Below, piece by piece: positions 18,885 to 31,200 of a DNA stretch of 64,000 bases (its first letter is position 1; the number at the start of each line of letters is the position of its first letter). The notes beneath the pieces are model-generated. The model was not told the origin of the DNA and did no database searches. It saw nothing but the letters and a program-made list of their open reading frames with translations. The stretch covers positions 12,237,585 through 12,301,584 of the forward strand of contig NC_135169.1 of NCBI RefSeq assembly GCF_041146795.1. Reading direction: 5' to 3'. Both the position numbers and the translations under genes were made by a program. This DNA is from Maylandia zebra. Lineage: Eukaryota > Chordata > Actinopteri > Cichliformes > Cichlidae.

Positions 18885-19325
18885 TGTAGTAATCAGGGAA
18901 CTAAATCAGGGAGACAAGACAGAGGGAAGAAACACCCAAAAACAAGACACGGGACAAGGGACTGTCAAAATAAAACAGGAAGCATAAACACTGAAGCAGA
19001 GACTAAGACACAATCTTGACCCAGACAAAAGGTAAACAAACAGGAAGACAAGTCTGACTAAGCACAGGAGATCTAAGAGAAACACAGACTAGACTCAGGG
19101 AACACAGGAGGATGGGAAACAAGCTTGAAGAATAACTGAAAAGATAACTATACACACAGAATATGAATGAAAACATAATCTAAGAAAAATTTTAATATTA
19201 GAAAAACTAAAAACTGAAAACTGAAAAACTACAACAAACCAAGTGAAACAGAGAATATCAAACAGATGCTGAGAGTCCAAAAACTGAAATACTTGGTCCA
19301 AAATCCAGGATCATGACAGATACAG
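18885..19325 (-). mobile_element. Possible LINE 3'-UTR-like segment
   Basis: Strong strand bias (purine and A rich on plus) with repeated AACACAGGA, AACAAGACA and ACTGAAAAACTA-type words, ending CCAGGATCATGACAG. Resembles untranslated parts of fish retroelements; no coding homology. Confidence 0.3.
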
Positions 19326-19377
19326 ATCGATACTGTTCAGATTTTATAAACAGGAAGAAAAGAAAAAAAAATCTTAC

Positions 19378-19410
19378 TTCCAGCATTTCCATAGAAGAGT
19401 GTACTGAGCC
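19378..19410 (-). pseudogene. Gene B signal-peptide mini-exon (intact relic)
   Basis: Acceptor TTTCAG, 33 nt (LSTLFYGNAG core), donor GTAAGAT. Close to the gene A mini-exon; orphaned because the leader exon upstream lacks a start codon. Confidence 0.7.
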
Positions 19411-19908
19411 CTGAAATCAAGATTGAAACATCATCCAACTCTTTGAAAAATGTGCATTTTCAGTTGATGTTCATCCTCAAATCAGTTTCTGAGCTCATAA
19501 AGTATAGACTCTAAATGTAAAACAGCAGTGTATCCCACACAGTGTTAAAACAAGCCAAGTCAGCACCAATCACATTCTTAGACAAACTTTTTCACCTCCT
19601 CGTGATATTTAAATAGTTTCTTTAATCAGTAACATGCAAACAGAGAAAGTCAGTGATGTACTTACAGAATAACTCCAGCAATTGTACTTGGTTTTAAGTC
19701 CTGTAGCAACAGTAACTTGAGTGAATGATGCATACTGAGCAATTATACAAAGCACAGCAACAACCGTGCATTGGTTTATTGTGTTAAACAGTTTTATTTG
19801 ACTGAACTTCCTGTTCCCCGTTTACACATAAAGAGGTGTAATAGCTGCCACATACTCACTAGAGCAGTGAGCAGACAGTAAATTCACTTTGGCCATGTCC
19901 ACACTAAG

Positions 19909-20822
19909 GCTACGTCCACACTAGCCTGGATAAATTTAAAAACTGTGTTTTCGTCTGAAAACGCTCTGCGTCCATATTGTTTTCATGTGTTTTCACTGAG
20001 TTGTTCATCTACATTGAAACGGCCAAAAACACTTACGTTCCACTACTGCGCATGCGTGAAAAGCAAGAAATTTCTGTCTCCCACTTATTTACTTTACAGC
20101 TCTTTGAAACGTTGCGGCAAACTGAGGCCCAGCACAGAGTTTTTTAAATGGACTAACAATGAGGTGGAGTTGTTGCTGCGAGTAACACAAAAGTGCAAAG
20201 TTGCAAGAGCAAGTGAGAATTAAAGAATTTGAACAAAAGCTATCACACTGCGTCGTGAAAACGACATTTTTAAATGTATCCGCTTTGGAGAGCGTTTTCA
20301 AAAAGCTCAGATTTCCTTGACTGAAAACGCCGTCAAGGATGCTCTCCTGGATGGGGATGGAACACAAAACCAACTTTTTCTCTCACTTTTGGCCTTCCGT
20401 CCACACTGAGACGGCCTTTTCAATCAAGGAAAATTGAAAACGCTCTCTAAAGTGGATCAATTTGAAAAACACAGTTTTCGCGGCACAGTGTGGTCGGCGC
20501 AAACTCAGAGTTTTTAAAACGATGACGCGTTTTAGTCATGTGATGCAGTCATGTGACCAATTAAACTAAGCTAGCGGAGGGCATTTTGTTTGCTCTCAGT
20601 TTTGACAGCCCTATTAAAGATTAATATCTGTTTGTACATGCTTCAGATAGCTTTTCTTCAAATTCTTTAATTCTCACTTGCTTTTGCAATTTTGTACTTT
20701 TGTGTTATTTGCAGCAACAACTCCACTTCATTGTTAGTCCATTTTGACACGACCTTTCAAAGAGCCGGAAAGTAAATAAACAGCAGACAGAAATAACAAC
20801 AGGTCGAAGTGTAGACATAGCC
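19909..20822. mobile_element. Long palindromic MITE
   Basis: Ends GGCTACGTCCACACT and AGTGTAGACATAGCC are inverted repeats. Internal words recur in inverted form: GAAAACGCTCT, GAAACGTTGCGGC versus GACACGACC, and the CAACTCCACTTCATTGTTAG arm. Typical fold-back DNA element without coding capacity. Confidence 0.65.
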
Positions 20823-20884
20823 TCTGATACCAAAAGTAGTCACTTGTCTGCTTTTACACACATATAAACATGAGTGATATCCCA

Positions 20885-21375
20885 TTCTTAAACCATAGGG
20901 TTTAATATGATGTCGGCCTCAGATCGTCGTCTGCACTTCAAGGTCAGATGAACGATGCCAATGAGGACGCCAATCTTCACATTTTGGACAGACAAGACAG
21001 ATCGTTTGAGACAGGACATCTATGTCACTGTGAACGACCATCTTTGAACAGAGAGGATGACTTATGACACCAACCATCTGCCACCTACAATCTAGTTTTG
21101 AGATCCCTTCCCATATGCCCAGGCACATCTTGCATTAGGTGACGATAGCTCACATGAAATTGTGAGGCAAGGTCACAACAATTTTATGGTTTACCCAAAA
21201 CCTCTGGCGATAGTGATCCACGCCTTTTTTCATACCTTGAGTCACATGATTAATAGTGGGCCAACAGCCCTGTTAAGCAACAACCTGCATTAGGGTGTAA
21301 ATACCCAGGACTCCACCATTTGGTTTTAGAATTTAAGAAGCTGGAACAGCTGAATTCAGTGATCTGGATGTGAGT
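20885..21375. mobile_element. Relic of the 0.6-kb fold-back family seen at 54737
   Basis: Shares order of words with 54737-55325: GAGATCCCTTCCCA, a CACATGAAATTGTGAGG-like region, CCACCATTTGGTTTTAGAA, GAAGAAGC-like end. Strongly decayed. Confidence 0.4.
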
Positions 21376-21480
21376 GAATACTTTTGGCCATATATAACAT
21401 CACACTGTGAAACTTAAAAAAAATAATCTGAATGCACATCTTGTACAAACTAAAATATACTTGGTAACTAAATACATGTG

Positions 21481-21840
21481 TCCATCCATTCGCTTCCACT
21501 TATCCTTTTCGGGGTCGCTGGGGGTGCTGGAGCCTATCCCAGGTGGGGAACACCCTGAACAGGTCACCAGTCTGTTGCAGGGGTAACACACAGGGACAGA
21601 CAACCAGTCGCACATTCACAATCTAAATGGGCAATTTAGATTTTTCAATCAACCACAGAACGCATGTCTTTAGTCTGTGGGAGGAAGCTGGAGAACCCGA
21701 GGAGAGCCCACGCAAACATGGGGAAAACATGCAAACTCCACACAGAAAGACCCCGGCCTGATGGTGGAATTGAAGTCAGGATCTTCTTACTGTGAGGCAA
21801 CAGTGCTAACCACCGTGCTGCCATATGCCCACATACATGA
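21481..21840 (-). mobile_element. Dispersed fish retroposon (SINE/LINE tail type)
   Basis: Runs from CCATCCATTCGCTTCCACTT to GCTAACCACCGTGCTGCC with the usual core (CTGTGGGAGGAAGCTGGAGA, CATGCAAACTCCACACAGAA). The head contains a box B-like GGTTCGAAT-related site on the minus strand. The same family is present in plus orientation at 44401-44536. Confidence 0.7.
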
Positions 21841-22352
21841 CATACATAGACATACATAACATATTACATATTTAGCAAGATGCTTTTAACATAACTGAGA
21901 GAGGAAAGAGGAAGTGGATAATCAATAAAAATTCATTCCTACAAGAGATGACAACCAGCAAAGACAAAAAACTGAGTTTTTAAAACTTTGCATCTTGCTC
22001 TCTCTGCTGCCAGCTGTCAGAGATAAAACATGTTTTCTGGAAGGCAACACACATATTTAGCTTAAATTGTTCTTCCTCATTTTAATTCTGCAGCAGAAGA
22101 AAAAGATAGTTAAGTCATCATTGTGTTACTGAAGCGAGCTCGGCAGCTCAGTGCTGACTCACAGTGACAGATATAACACCTCTGTGAAAGCCAGCAGGCA
22201 AACATTATTTTACCATCACATTGTATCGAAACAAACAGAGAATCTCTCTCAGCTCTGCCACACATGCTTCACACCACTGATGCTGACAAACATGTTATTT
22301 TCATACATGTTTTACAAATAAACTACTGTATTCTGAGTTACCACCTTGTCAG

Positions 22353-22400
22353 CTCCAGTAATTCCCAAAGTGTGGGCCAGGGCCCCCTCGTGGGCCATGA
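22353..22400 (+). mobile_element. hAT end fragment
   Basis: AATTCCCAAAGTGTGGGCCA with CCCCCTCGTGGGCC, the terminal motif of a common vertebrate hAT group. No second end found. Confidence 0.35.
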
Positions 22401-22409
22401 AGGTAACAC

Positions 22410-23980
22410 AGGTGGGCTGAAATTCAGTTTGAAAATACAAGTATCACAAGTTTGGTGAAACAGAGCTGATTCCACTTTGAAATATTGTGCTTCTAGGACC
22501 AGAAGAGAAAACAGAATAAAACAGGAAAGTTTTATCATCTAAAGCTTAAAATGAGACAAACTTCACACTGGTCCAGCCTTCAAAAGTTCAGTCAGAGCAA
22601 ATATTCATGAAACATTTTTTTAATGAACTTCATGATGACAGAACCCAACCAAGGCCAGGAACCACATAAGTACCAATGGGTACTGATCAGTGGCAGAGTT
22701 CCCAAAAGGATGTCAACAGGTGGAACTCACAGAGCAGCAGGTGATTGAATCTCTGCAGTCTCTGCCATCAGCACAGGTGGAACAGGAAAGGTTTTTTTTT
22801 TACACATTTCCTGTTTCAAAAAACCATCATTATTTCCACACTGTGGAAATGGGCACATGGACAGCATGGACAGCAGAACTGTCATGGTCCCTGTGCCTCA
22901 CCAGCTGATACGTATTAGGCAACATGTGTTTTTGTTGTTTTGCTCTTTCTCTCGCTCTCTCTCTCCTACCAGAGGGGGTGCACATTACAGGCTCCCGCCC
23001 CTGGTCCACGCACCTGCCATTTCCACACCTGCTGCCTATCTTCGTAATCCCGAGTCCTACTTAAATAGGCAGCACTGTGCTACTCGTCGCTGGATCGTTG
23101 AGCTATCAGCGTCAGTTGCTCAGTAGGCTGAAAATCTGAATCAGTGAGTTGTTTCTGTCAGTTCATCTCTTACTGAAGATTTTTTGTGCAGCTCTTTCCC
23201 GGACCTCTCCCTTCCCTGGTCTGAGCCTGAGTCCGTTAACTAATCGTGACAACAACGTTTAAATCCCTGGAATACGAGACAGCTTTTTAGTCTGGTTGAC
23301 ACATGTGACGTGTTGTAATGTTACCAGATACATCTTTCTTCAGTCAAGGCCAAAGGAAATAGTTCTGAATATAATTGTAAGCCTTATGAACACCCAAATG
23401 CTCTGATTGTGGGATGTCTTCAAAACTTTGTGATGAAATCTACTTGGCACAACCACGGTAAGCTGTATCAGAAAGAAAATAAAGCAAAACAAAAATAAAT
23501 AAATAAATATTGTTTTTTTTAAGTACTTAGATGAGGAAGCCAGTTTTTTGTTGCTAGTTCACTGTGAGAAATGTCTAGAAGCAAGTCAGGTGTAGATACA
23601 GCCCTATTCTCTGGTCCACCTCACTCGACTTGAGCTTTAAGTGCCTCCCTTGTGTAATGACACATGGTGGGTTGACTTCAAGAATACATGATGCTGATGC
23701 ATCATTACCCCAGAGCTAAACAGGTAACAGCTGACAGCAAAAATCAGCACCAGACCAGTTTTTGCTTTTTGCCACATGTCCATAATGTGAGAATCATCTC
23801 ACCTTCTGCATCAGCTGAACCTGTGTGATGTTTTGTTATTAGACTAATGTGCTAATCACAGTTTGACCATAATGAACACCAACGTTGAACCTCAGGAGCG
23901 CATGTCACCAGGACACCCTAGATCGAAGGATGATCACTTTTGTAATCATATAATCAGATCTGCAGCCCCATGTTCTGGAC
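22410..23980. other. Intergenic; possible retroelement 5' region, otherwise unassigned
   Basis: The 22940-23260 part (CT-rich start, then CACCTGCCATTTCCACACCT) resembles the 5' untranslated region of a fish retroelement. I see no gene, and the remainder is featureless. Confidence 0.2.
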
Positions 23981-23989
23981 TCTCAGATG

Positions 23990-24450
23990 AAGCAAGAAGC
24001 TGAGATGATCGCCACCTGGTTGTCAGTTGGATCAGGATTCTGAAGGAGGTTGGGGATCTGACTGCATCGTGTTCTTCTTCTCTATTACTGAGGCAGCTGC
24101 ACAGAGCTGCTGCTGCAAGGTTGTTGGTGCCTGTCGTGGTGGTATTCCAGATGGTAGACTTGAGAGGTAAAGACAGCCATCAAGTTGAAGACGTCAAACT
24201 CTCAGGCTTTATTAGCTTGTGGCACCTTGGAGGAGGCTAACAGGTACAGGCAGGCCAAGCATACTGCAACCCTGGCTGCAGCTGAAACTAAAACTCAGTT
24301 GTGGTAGGAGAGTAAAAAGTTTATAGTACACCTGGAGCACTGATGTCAACCAAGGATATTGTAAGCAGTAGAAGGAATACTTCAAAGATCTGATTGAAAA
24401 GCCTTCCATAGAGGATTCAGAGTCTGGGGATGAGTGGGCTCCATTAATAG
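23990..24450 (+). mobile_element. RTE-like LINE fragment
   Basis: Shares with 11140-11230 the segment GAGGC(A/T)GCTGCAC followed by GCTGCAAGGTTGTTGGTGCC (KVVGACRGG) and with 63580-64000 the DRHLVVSWIR region. Frames are broken. Confidence 0.55.
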
Positions 24451-24619
24451 GAGTGATGGTGGTGATGTAGTGAACTTATTAACAGTTATTAACATTCACA
24501 GGGTAGACGTGATACTTTGAGATGAACCTAAAAATACCAAAAACCTGGAGCAAAAGTTTTGAAACGCCTGTTTTGTGGTGACAGTTGAAGGCAGCTGTAT
24601 GAAGGCAGTGTGAGAAATT

Positions 24620-25040
24620 TATTTTCATGGTTTCACAGCACGTCATTTTTTCCCTTTAGTTTAGTATGTGTCATCACTGCAGTGACACCATTTTTAATCT
24701 GCTGTCACACACTGTCATCCATACTTAAATGTACCAGAGAAAATTATTACTGTTATTTGGGTACAGGGAGCAAATATAAACATGTGTCATGCACACAGAG
24801 AACAAAGTGAAATTCCCACTGTGACCTTTGTGTGAATTCCCTGTTAATTCTCTGCTATGAGCTGATAACATAAAACAGCACATCTGTAACACAGAAGACT
24901 TCAGGCTGAAACCACAGGCTGCATTTCCTCTTTTCTAGGTGGTCACAAACCACGAGGCCTTTCAGTGGATAAAAAAAAGCCTCTGAGAGGATAGAAAGTA
25001 ACCACCAACAGTCATTTACACACATGTAGGTGTAAAAAGA
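24620..25040 (-). promoter_or_regulatory. Duplicated upstream block, PU.1/RUNX copy 3
   Basis: Core at 24937-24903 identical in spacing to copy 1: AAAGAGGAAATG, 5 bp, TGTGGTTTCAG. It lies 5 kb upstream of the dead gene B. Confidence 0.5.
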
Positions 25041-25278
25041 GATACAGAAGACTACAGCAGCTTAAAGGGGTGGCAGTAAAGGCATACAGAGCAGTAGTTA
25101 ATAAAATTCTATTTATTTACAGTTAATTCCTGTATTTTAAAGCCAACTAAAAGATGAACTCTTCCTAAACAAAACAATAAAAACAAGCCAGGCAATAAAA
25201 AATAAAATCACACAGAGCAAACTAGCAGTGCAAGAGAATACTATGCATATGGTGACAACAGCTGTAAAATAAATCACA

Positions 25279-25310
<32 letters not shown>

Positions 25311-25660
25311 AATCACCTGTTACTGGGTCTGGCTCCTCCTCCAGGTCTGACACTGGTTCCAAAGAAACAGCTCCACGGCCTCCTGCCACGACTTCCTTTA
25401 TGTCCTCTTTGCTCTAAGTTTAAGTTTACCTCATTGTGTTCGGAGGATTAGGTTAGGAAGTAACAAACTACTTTTCAAAATAAAAGCATACAAACAAAAT
25501 ACATATGTTGCAAAAGTGTACTAACTAACACAGAGTGTGATACTAAAATCATTTCCACCAAGTGACAAAAGCACTGAAGGCTGCTCAGAAGAAATAATTC
25601 ATCCTCTTTCACTTTTAAGGCTCATCACACTTTGTTTTTTATAGACACAGTTTTATTGTA
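25041..25660. other. Intergenic, low-information
   Basis: Includes an (ATT)n tract at 25276-25310. No exon or transposon terminus recognised. Confidence 0.3.
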
Positions 25661-25664
25661 TTTA

Positions 25665-25765
25665 TTTATTGCAACATGACATGGGAAATAATAGACTCTG
25701 AAGTCAAAGTCTTCAACTTTTATCTTCTAATATTTAACATCCAGCCAAGCAGATGAAGTCATAAT
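25665..25765. repeat. Duplicated intergenic segment (pairs with 160-275)
   Basis: Second copy of the segment at the left edge of the window; no coding content. Confidence 0.55.
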
Positions 25766-25973
25766 AAAATGACTCCCTCTGTTGGCAACCAACTCCAAAC
25801 ACAACCCAGTGATTATATTTTGTACTAAAGTACTACACAAAACGTCCTTAAACAATGACTTATTGTATTTTTGATAATGAATACTTGCAATAAATAACTT
25901 AAAATATTGTAGTAACACATCAGGTAGCAAACAAACTGAACACAGAAGCACTAAATGAGCAAATCACAAATCA

Positions 25974-26215
25974 ACAATCAGGAAAACAGCTGCTTATGAA
26001 TTTCCCACGGTGCTCTTTGAATTCCTTGTTTCCTCTGCTGTGTGAAGTTTGCTGAAAACATCAAACCTGCTGAACAAAAGATTTGTGGCTCAACCCACAG
26101 GCACAGCCAGAAATCATGAGATGTTTCAGTTTCCTCTGATAAAAAGACAAACAGCAGAATAGACAGTTTGTTACACACGTGTAAGGACGACAGACCGCTC
26201 AGAAGAACAAAGAGG
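25974..26215 (-). promoter_or_regulatory. Divergent fifth copy of the upstream block
   Basis: Recognisable from TTCCCACGGTGCTCTTTGAA and TTTCCTCTGATAAAAAG, which follow the same order as in the other copies, but the ETS and RUNX cores are altered. Likely a decayed duplicate. Confidence 0.3.
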
Positions 26216-26289
26216 TTGTTCTCTATCGTCAGGTTTCCAGTTTTAAAATACACCCATCAAAAAATATACACAATTCTTGTTTTATGACT

Positions 26290-27100
26290 TCAGACTAAGG
26301 CTGCCACAAATGCCAATTTTGATAGTTGACTAATCAGATCATGCATCCATTGGATGTAAAACGTGCAGCTTATTGCACCAGCATGCATCTGCTCTTATAT
26401 AACTATCATTAGCTTACAGCTTGAAGTGTTTAAGATATGTGCTAACTAAAAATAAAGACTAGATGATAGTTTCTTAAACTTTAATGAAATTTGCAGATTG
26501 TCTCAGTAAAGTTTAATAATAAACTCAGCCGTCTGCTCCTTGTTATCTAAAATATAACAGGACACTGGAGTAAATTCTACCATCTCACACTTTTTAATCA
26601 GTTTTGTGTGACGTTTATTCAGCTGTGTAATAACTATAACTTTAATCTCAGCCAAAATGATTTACTCAGGAACAAATAAAACACTGAGAAAAGCCAAAAA
26701 AATAAATTTTTAAAATTATCTAAGTGACTTATATCATGTTTAACCTGAGTAGCCAAAGACCGCGGGGATCTGAAAACGATGTGCCGGGGAGTTCAGTGTT
26801 CTCGCCGGCTCTTGTGAGCCTTGAAACCCCGGCTAGTTATCGAGCTGGTGGGTAACAAAAAGGAGCACTTTTGCCAATATGTGATGTCTTGATAAACAGA
26901 GCAGATATTTGAAGTGCACACAGCTACATTCTCAGCTGAAAATATCTTAAAAGTTTATTTTGTAACCCAGAAAGAGTAATAAGAGTAATATTAAAACTAA
27001 GTAGCTGCCGCCATTCTTGGAAACTGGAATTGGCTGGGCCGCGCTATGAATTTTGGGATAGGTTGGGCCACGAAGGATACACCCGACCCATCCTTCAAAT
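26290..27100. mobile_element. Probable hAT-type MITE
   Basis: Left part AGGCTGCCACAAATGCCAATTT with GACTAATCAGAT is the terminal pattern of a fish hAT group; the interior has a GC-rich CCGCGGGGATCTG...CCCCGGCTAGTTATCGAG region. The right end is not clear. Confidence 0.35.
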
Positions 27101-27539
27101 CTGTTTTAAATGTTAAAAATATAGTTCAGTTTTAGAAGCTTTTATTCAAGTTGAGCAATTCAGATTCAATCCGAGCAATTCAAATTCAAATTTAACTTAT
27201 TCAAATCCAGTTTCTGATGGCACAAAGTTCTGCCCATACATGCGTCTCTTTATGGATTCATTTGATTTATGAACATAAATCTGATCTTCCAGTTCTGTAG
27301 CTTGCTACACTATCTGAATTAAGTGTTGCACCATGTGGAGAAACTTACAAAAAAACTGTTGACTTCTTTATTTAATGTTAAACACAATGGAACAGGTAAA
27401 TGACACACCATCAGTTTGAATGTTATTTATTCATTTAGTTCATTTGGCAGGGACAAACCTCTAACTATAAATGCATGAAATTAATAAAAATGTTTAAGAT
27501 AAAGCAAAAACCCCCAAAACAAAAAAAGGAGAGAAATCA

Positions 27540-27670
27540 AGAAATACATTCATTACATTCAATTCATTTTATCTAGGGATTGAGAGTAACGAAGTTTCTA
27601 TTCTCTGTATGTCCTGTACATGTGGCAGAATTGACAATAAAGTTGACTTTGACTTTGACTTTGACAAATT
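27540..27670 (+). mobile_element. Retroposon 3' end with TTTGAC repeats
   Basis: GACAATAAAGTTGACTTTGAC followed by tandem TTTGAC units, the typical microsatellite-like 3' end of a LINE-derived retroposon. Confidence 0.45.
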
Positions 27671-27949
27671 CACACAGTACTGATCAGATCATTTTTTTAA
27701 TAATGTAGATTTTTAAACAAATACAGTAAAAGTATGTGTTGCTGCCCATAACAGTACTTTTTAATGTAACACTGCTGACTTAAAGTTGTGCTGTCAGCTA
27801 CTAAAGATCACATATTTCACACTTTGTTCTCACTGATGTTGAAACAGGAAACATTCAGTTAAAGCTTTCTGTATATAAAACTTAAGAATATAAAAACAGC
27901 TGACTATATAGAACATATGCTTTATGCTATAAGAGAGTACTAACTCTAT

Positions 27950-28128
27950 ATGATATTATGATTGAATATTGTAACTGCACATAAAGCTGAGCATGTCTGA
28001 TATTTGGGCAGCAGAGGAGCAAGAGTGGCTTCATAAAAAGCTTCTTCTTGGCTTTGCTGCTACAGCTCTCCTCACTGACCTGTAAGACAAGCACAAAGAG
28101 ACAAAGTGATTTCCAACATGTAAAGATA
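27950..28128 (-). other. Putative gene C 3'-UTR, conserved in gene D
   Basis: Segment after the gene C stop codon that recurs almost unchanged at 49480-49690. It contains an acceptor-like CTTACAG with a short open stretch (VSEESCSSKAKKKL), so an alternative last exon is possible. No AATAAA is visible on the minus strand within it. Confidence 0.45.
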
Positions 28129-28253
28129 TTATGAGCTGAAGACATTTAATAATGTGAAGAATAAATCAGCCTGCATGGCAGCAGAATTACTGAGAGAGCT
28201 TCCTGATGTGACTTCAGAATAAACTGCTGCATCAGCTGCAGGACTTGATTTTC
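28129..28253 (-). CDS. Gene C terminal exon: AVYSEV and stop
   Basis: Acceptor TTCACAG, then KSSPAADAAVYSEVTSGSSL and 20 further residues to stop TAA (28131-28129). Motif repeats that of tail exon 2, suggesting exon duplication. Downstream sequence to about 27950 is conserved at 49480-49690 in gene D and is probably 3'-UTR. Confidence 0.76.
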
Positions 28254-31200
28254 CTGTGAATGAAGAGAAGATCATTGAAAACAATAATATCATTAACCAG
28301 GAGGAAACTTGACGTCTCCACTAATGTAAAGAGTAAGATAGATTTTATAATCCAAGTAATGAATACTTGTGAATACCTAAGTATAAATTGCAAAATAAAC
28401 AGATTTACATTGTAAGAGCAGATAAACATGTTGAACAATATTCAGTGGAGATGATGGCAGACTTTGCTCACCTTTGTTTTTCTTGGCTTTTTCTTTTTTG
28501 GGCTGTTTGACCTCAGCATACATCAGACTGTCCTCTAAAAGAGACGTCAGAGCTCAGGACACATTTGTTCAGCACAGATATGATGACAAGAACATTACAG
28601 AGTAAAAACATGAGAGAAACTATTTAGTTTGGGGACATATAGATGGACAATACCATACTGTACAATAACAATATCATTCTGTATATGAAGCAGACAAACT
28701 TACACTAAACTCTGAACGGCCCTCGATGTGTATAAGATTCAACTCTGCTGATGTGTAGTGGTCGTATGTAGTAGCTAAGCTTGGTCAGTGAATAACTAAA
28801 CTCCATGTTGACCTATAATTACCTGCAATATAATGATGTGATGACACGTTCAAGTACAAACACTGAATGAGACTGTTGTGACTGTACCTGCAGCTCCCGT
28901 CTTCACCTCAGAGTAAACAGCACTCTGCTCTGCTTTATGATGCTTCCCTGTTAAGATGATCGAATCCACAAAAGAAAAACATTTAATACATTTTTAAACG
29001 TTTCAAAAACTTTCCAGGCTTTTTTTCTACATTGTATATGTTTTGTGTACTCACACTTATTTCCAAAGTTTTCCAGTTCAATATTAGAGTAAATGACATC
29101 TGGGGGTTTATCTGCACCTGAAATGTTCATATTTTAGTTACACAATTGTAAACCAATGACATGGTGCCAGTTTCCTTAAATTAAAAGACTGTTTCATCTC
29201 TAGCTGCTCTGTGCTTTTCACATGATGTACTGCACCAGTGTTTCAGTGGCTCACACATGAAAACCAACATGACACATTTTTCAAAGATAAATGAAAAACA
29301 CAGAAAAACCTTTTACAGAGTTTCATTAGTTGTGTTTAAATCAACAACAGGACTATCAGATATTTTCAGAGCATGAACCCATCATGGTGTTACTGTTTGT
29401 GTTGTTCTGATATGAAACAACAACATTTGTGGATTCTTTCAGTCGAGTTAAAGATACAATCAGGTTGTAAAATCCTGTTTGTTTCTGATCTTTTGTGCAT
29501 GTAGTCAGTTGGTTATTTAGATGTTTGTGCAACTAGATTTTAATAAAAACTGAGCACAAACTGAATCTAAGACATGTGAAAGTTAATGGAGATCTGGAAA
29601 GACCAGCTGTGGGGAAGACAAGTGTCCTAGGGTCAGCTGCAGGGACAGTAGGGAGACCTCCACCCGTTGCTCCACCACCACAAGATGTTCCACGATTAAT
29701 GGAGCAAAACATCAATGAAGGGTGGCTCCCAGCTGATGACCCTTCACCTGCCATGATGTAACCGTTGGAGGTGCAACAGGTAACAATGTGTAGCAGGTGT
29801 CTTCCTGCCTGTGCTTCCTTCAAGGTCCCTGAATGGTTGACCCGGGTTTTGATGTTTTGGTTTGGTTTCATAGTTCTGTTCTATTATTATGATGTTATGT
29901 TTACATTATGGTTATCTGTCTATTTGGTTAATGAGAGGTTGTTTATCCCCTTGTGTTCTAACTCTGTTCTTTCTCTCTGGTCTCCATGTTTTGTTTACTG
30001 TCTGCATCAAGCTCGTGTGTCTTACTCCAGGTCTCAGTGTCAGTCATTTCCTGTTTTATTTTGGTCTCTGTTCTCATCTGTATCTTGTGTCTAGTTTTAC
30101 ATCCACCGAGTCATTCTGTTAACCTCTTTTCCATTAGTAACTACTCAGGTCAGGTCACCATGGTTTTCAGGGTTTTCCATCAGGTCATAGTTCCTGTTAC
30201 CAGGTACTTTTTCAGTATTTACTCAGCCGGAGTTCAAGGCGATCCGAGGCGATCCCAAAATGTGACGTCAACAGCCTGCATCCCACTGATTGACTGCTCA
30301 GTGGCGTCACTCAATGACTTATGAGAGTATTTCGTTGATGAAAATAAAAAGAGCCATTTTTGAAACCCAACAATGAGGAAAACAGCTACAAAAGCAACAC
30401 CGTGGTCCCAGAGTGTGACGAAAATTCACAGACTGAGCAGCAGGTTTATCATCGCCTCAACATCCACCTTCATTGTAGTGTGTGTGACGCATACTAATTA
30501 CGTCACAGGATGCTCAGCCATGTTGCTATTAGGACGACCACACACATTAGGTGGTACTTGACTGTAATAGAAAACCAGTCAATACGATTCGAATAGTTGT
30601 GAGTTGATCCAGGTAGGTACTAATGCAGTGGTGGGCAATTCCAGGCCCCGAGGGCTGGTCTCCTGCAGGTTTTAGATCTCACCTTGGGTCAACACACCTG
30701 AATCACATTATTAGTTCGTTACCACTGGAGAACTTCAGGACATGTTCAGGACCTAATTTAGCCATTTAAATCAGCTGTGTTGGTTCAAGGACACATCTAA
30801 AACCTGCAGGGACACCGGCCCTCGAAGCCTGGAGTTGTCCACCGATGTACTAATGGAAAAGGGGCATTAGTTATCACTGTGTTCCCACCTGTTTCCCATC
30901 ATCTCATTATATTGTGTTTTATAGACTGTCTCAATCTTCCTTTGCTGTCACATCCTTCATCAAAGTTTGTTTTAATAAGATTTGTAGAAATTTGGTTTCT
31001 TAGTTTTTGTTTTTGTTTTTGTTTTATTTGGATAACTTTCTAAGTTCTGTGATAAAGTTGTGTTTTAGTTTAGTAACCGTGACAGATACTCAATGAAATG
31101 TCAATACTACTACTACTAATACGATGACTATGACTACTACTAATAATAATAACAATATTAATAACAGAAAAGAGGCTCTTACACTTGGACTGTCTGCAAC

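Larger units (their letters stand above)
18118..19702 (-). pseudogene. Gene B: remnant of an Fc-receptor-like gene
   Basis: Three pieces in the right order on the minus strand. A leader-exon relic (19702-19666) keeps the 3' end GAGTTATTCT and donor GTAAGTAC but has no ATG. A 33-nt mini-exon (19410-19378) is intact and encodes the same LFYGNA core as gene A. A D2-type Ig exon start (18193-18118) encodes KPVLTADSTTIPAGDSVTLT plus Cys, then the homology stops. No membrane or tail exon was found. The gene cannot make a receptor. Confidence 0.72.

Noticed and set aside
28472..29117. ITAM in gene C tail
   Set aside because: Spacing between YSNI and YSEV is over 20 residues, and YSEV to YAEV has ten residues and Val rather than Leu/Ile, so ITIM-type motifs fit better.
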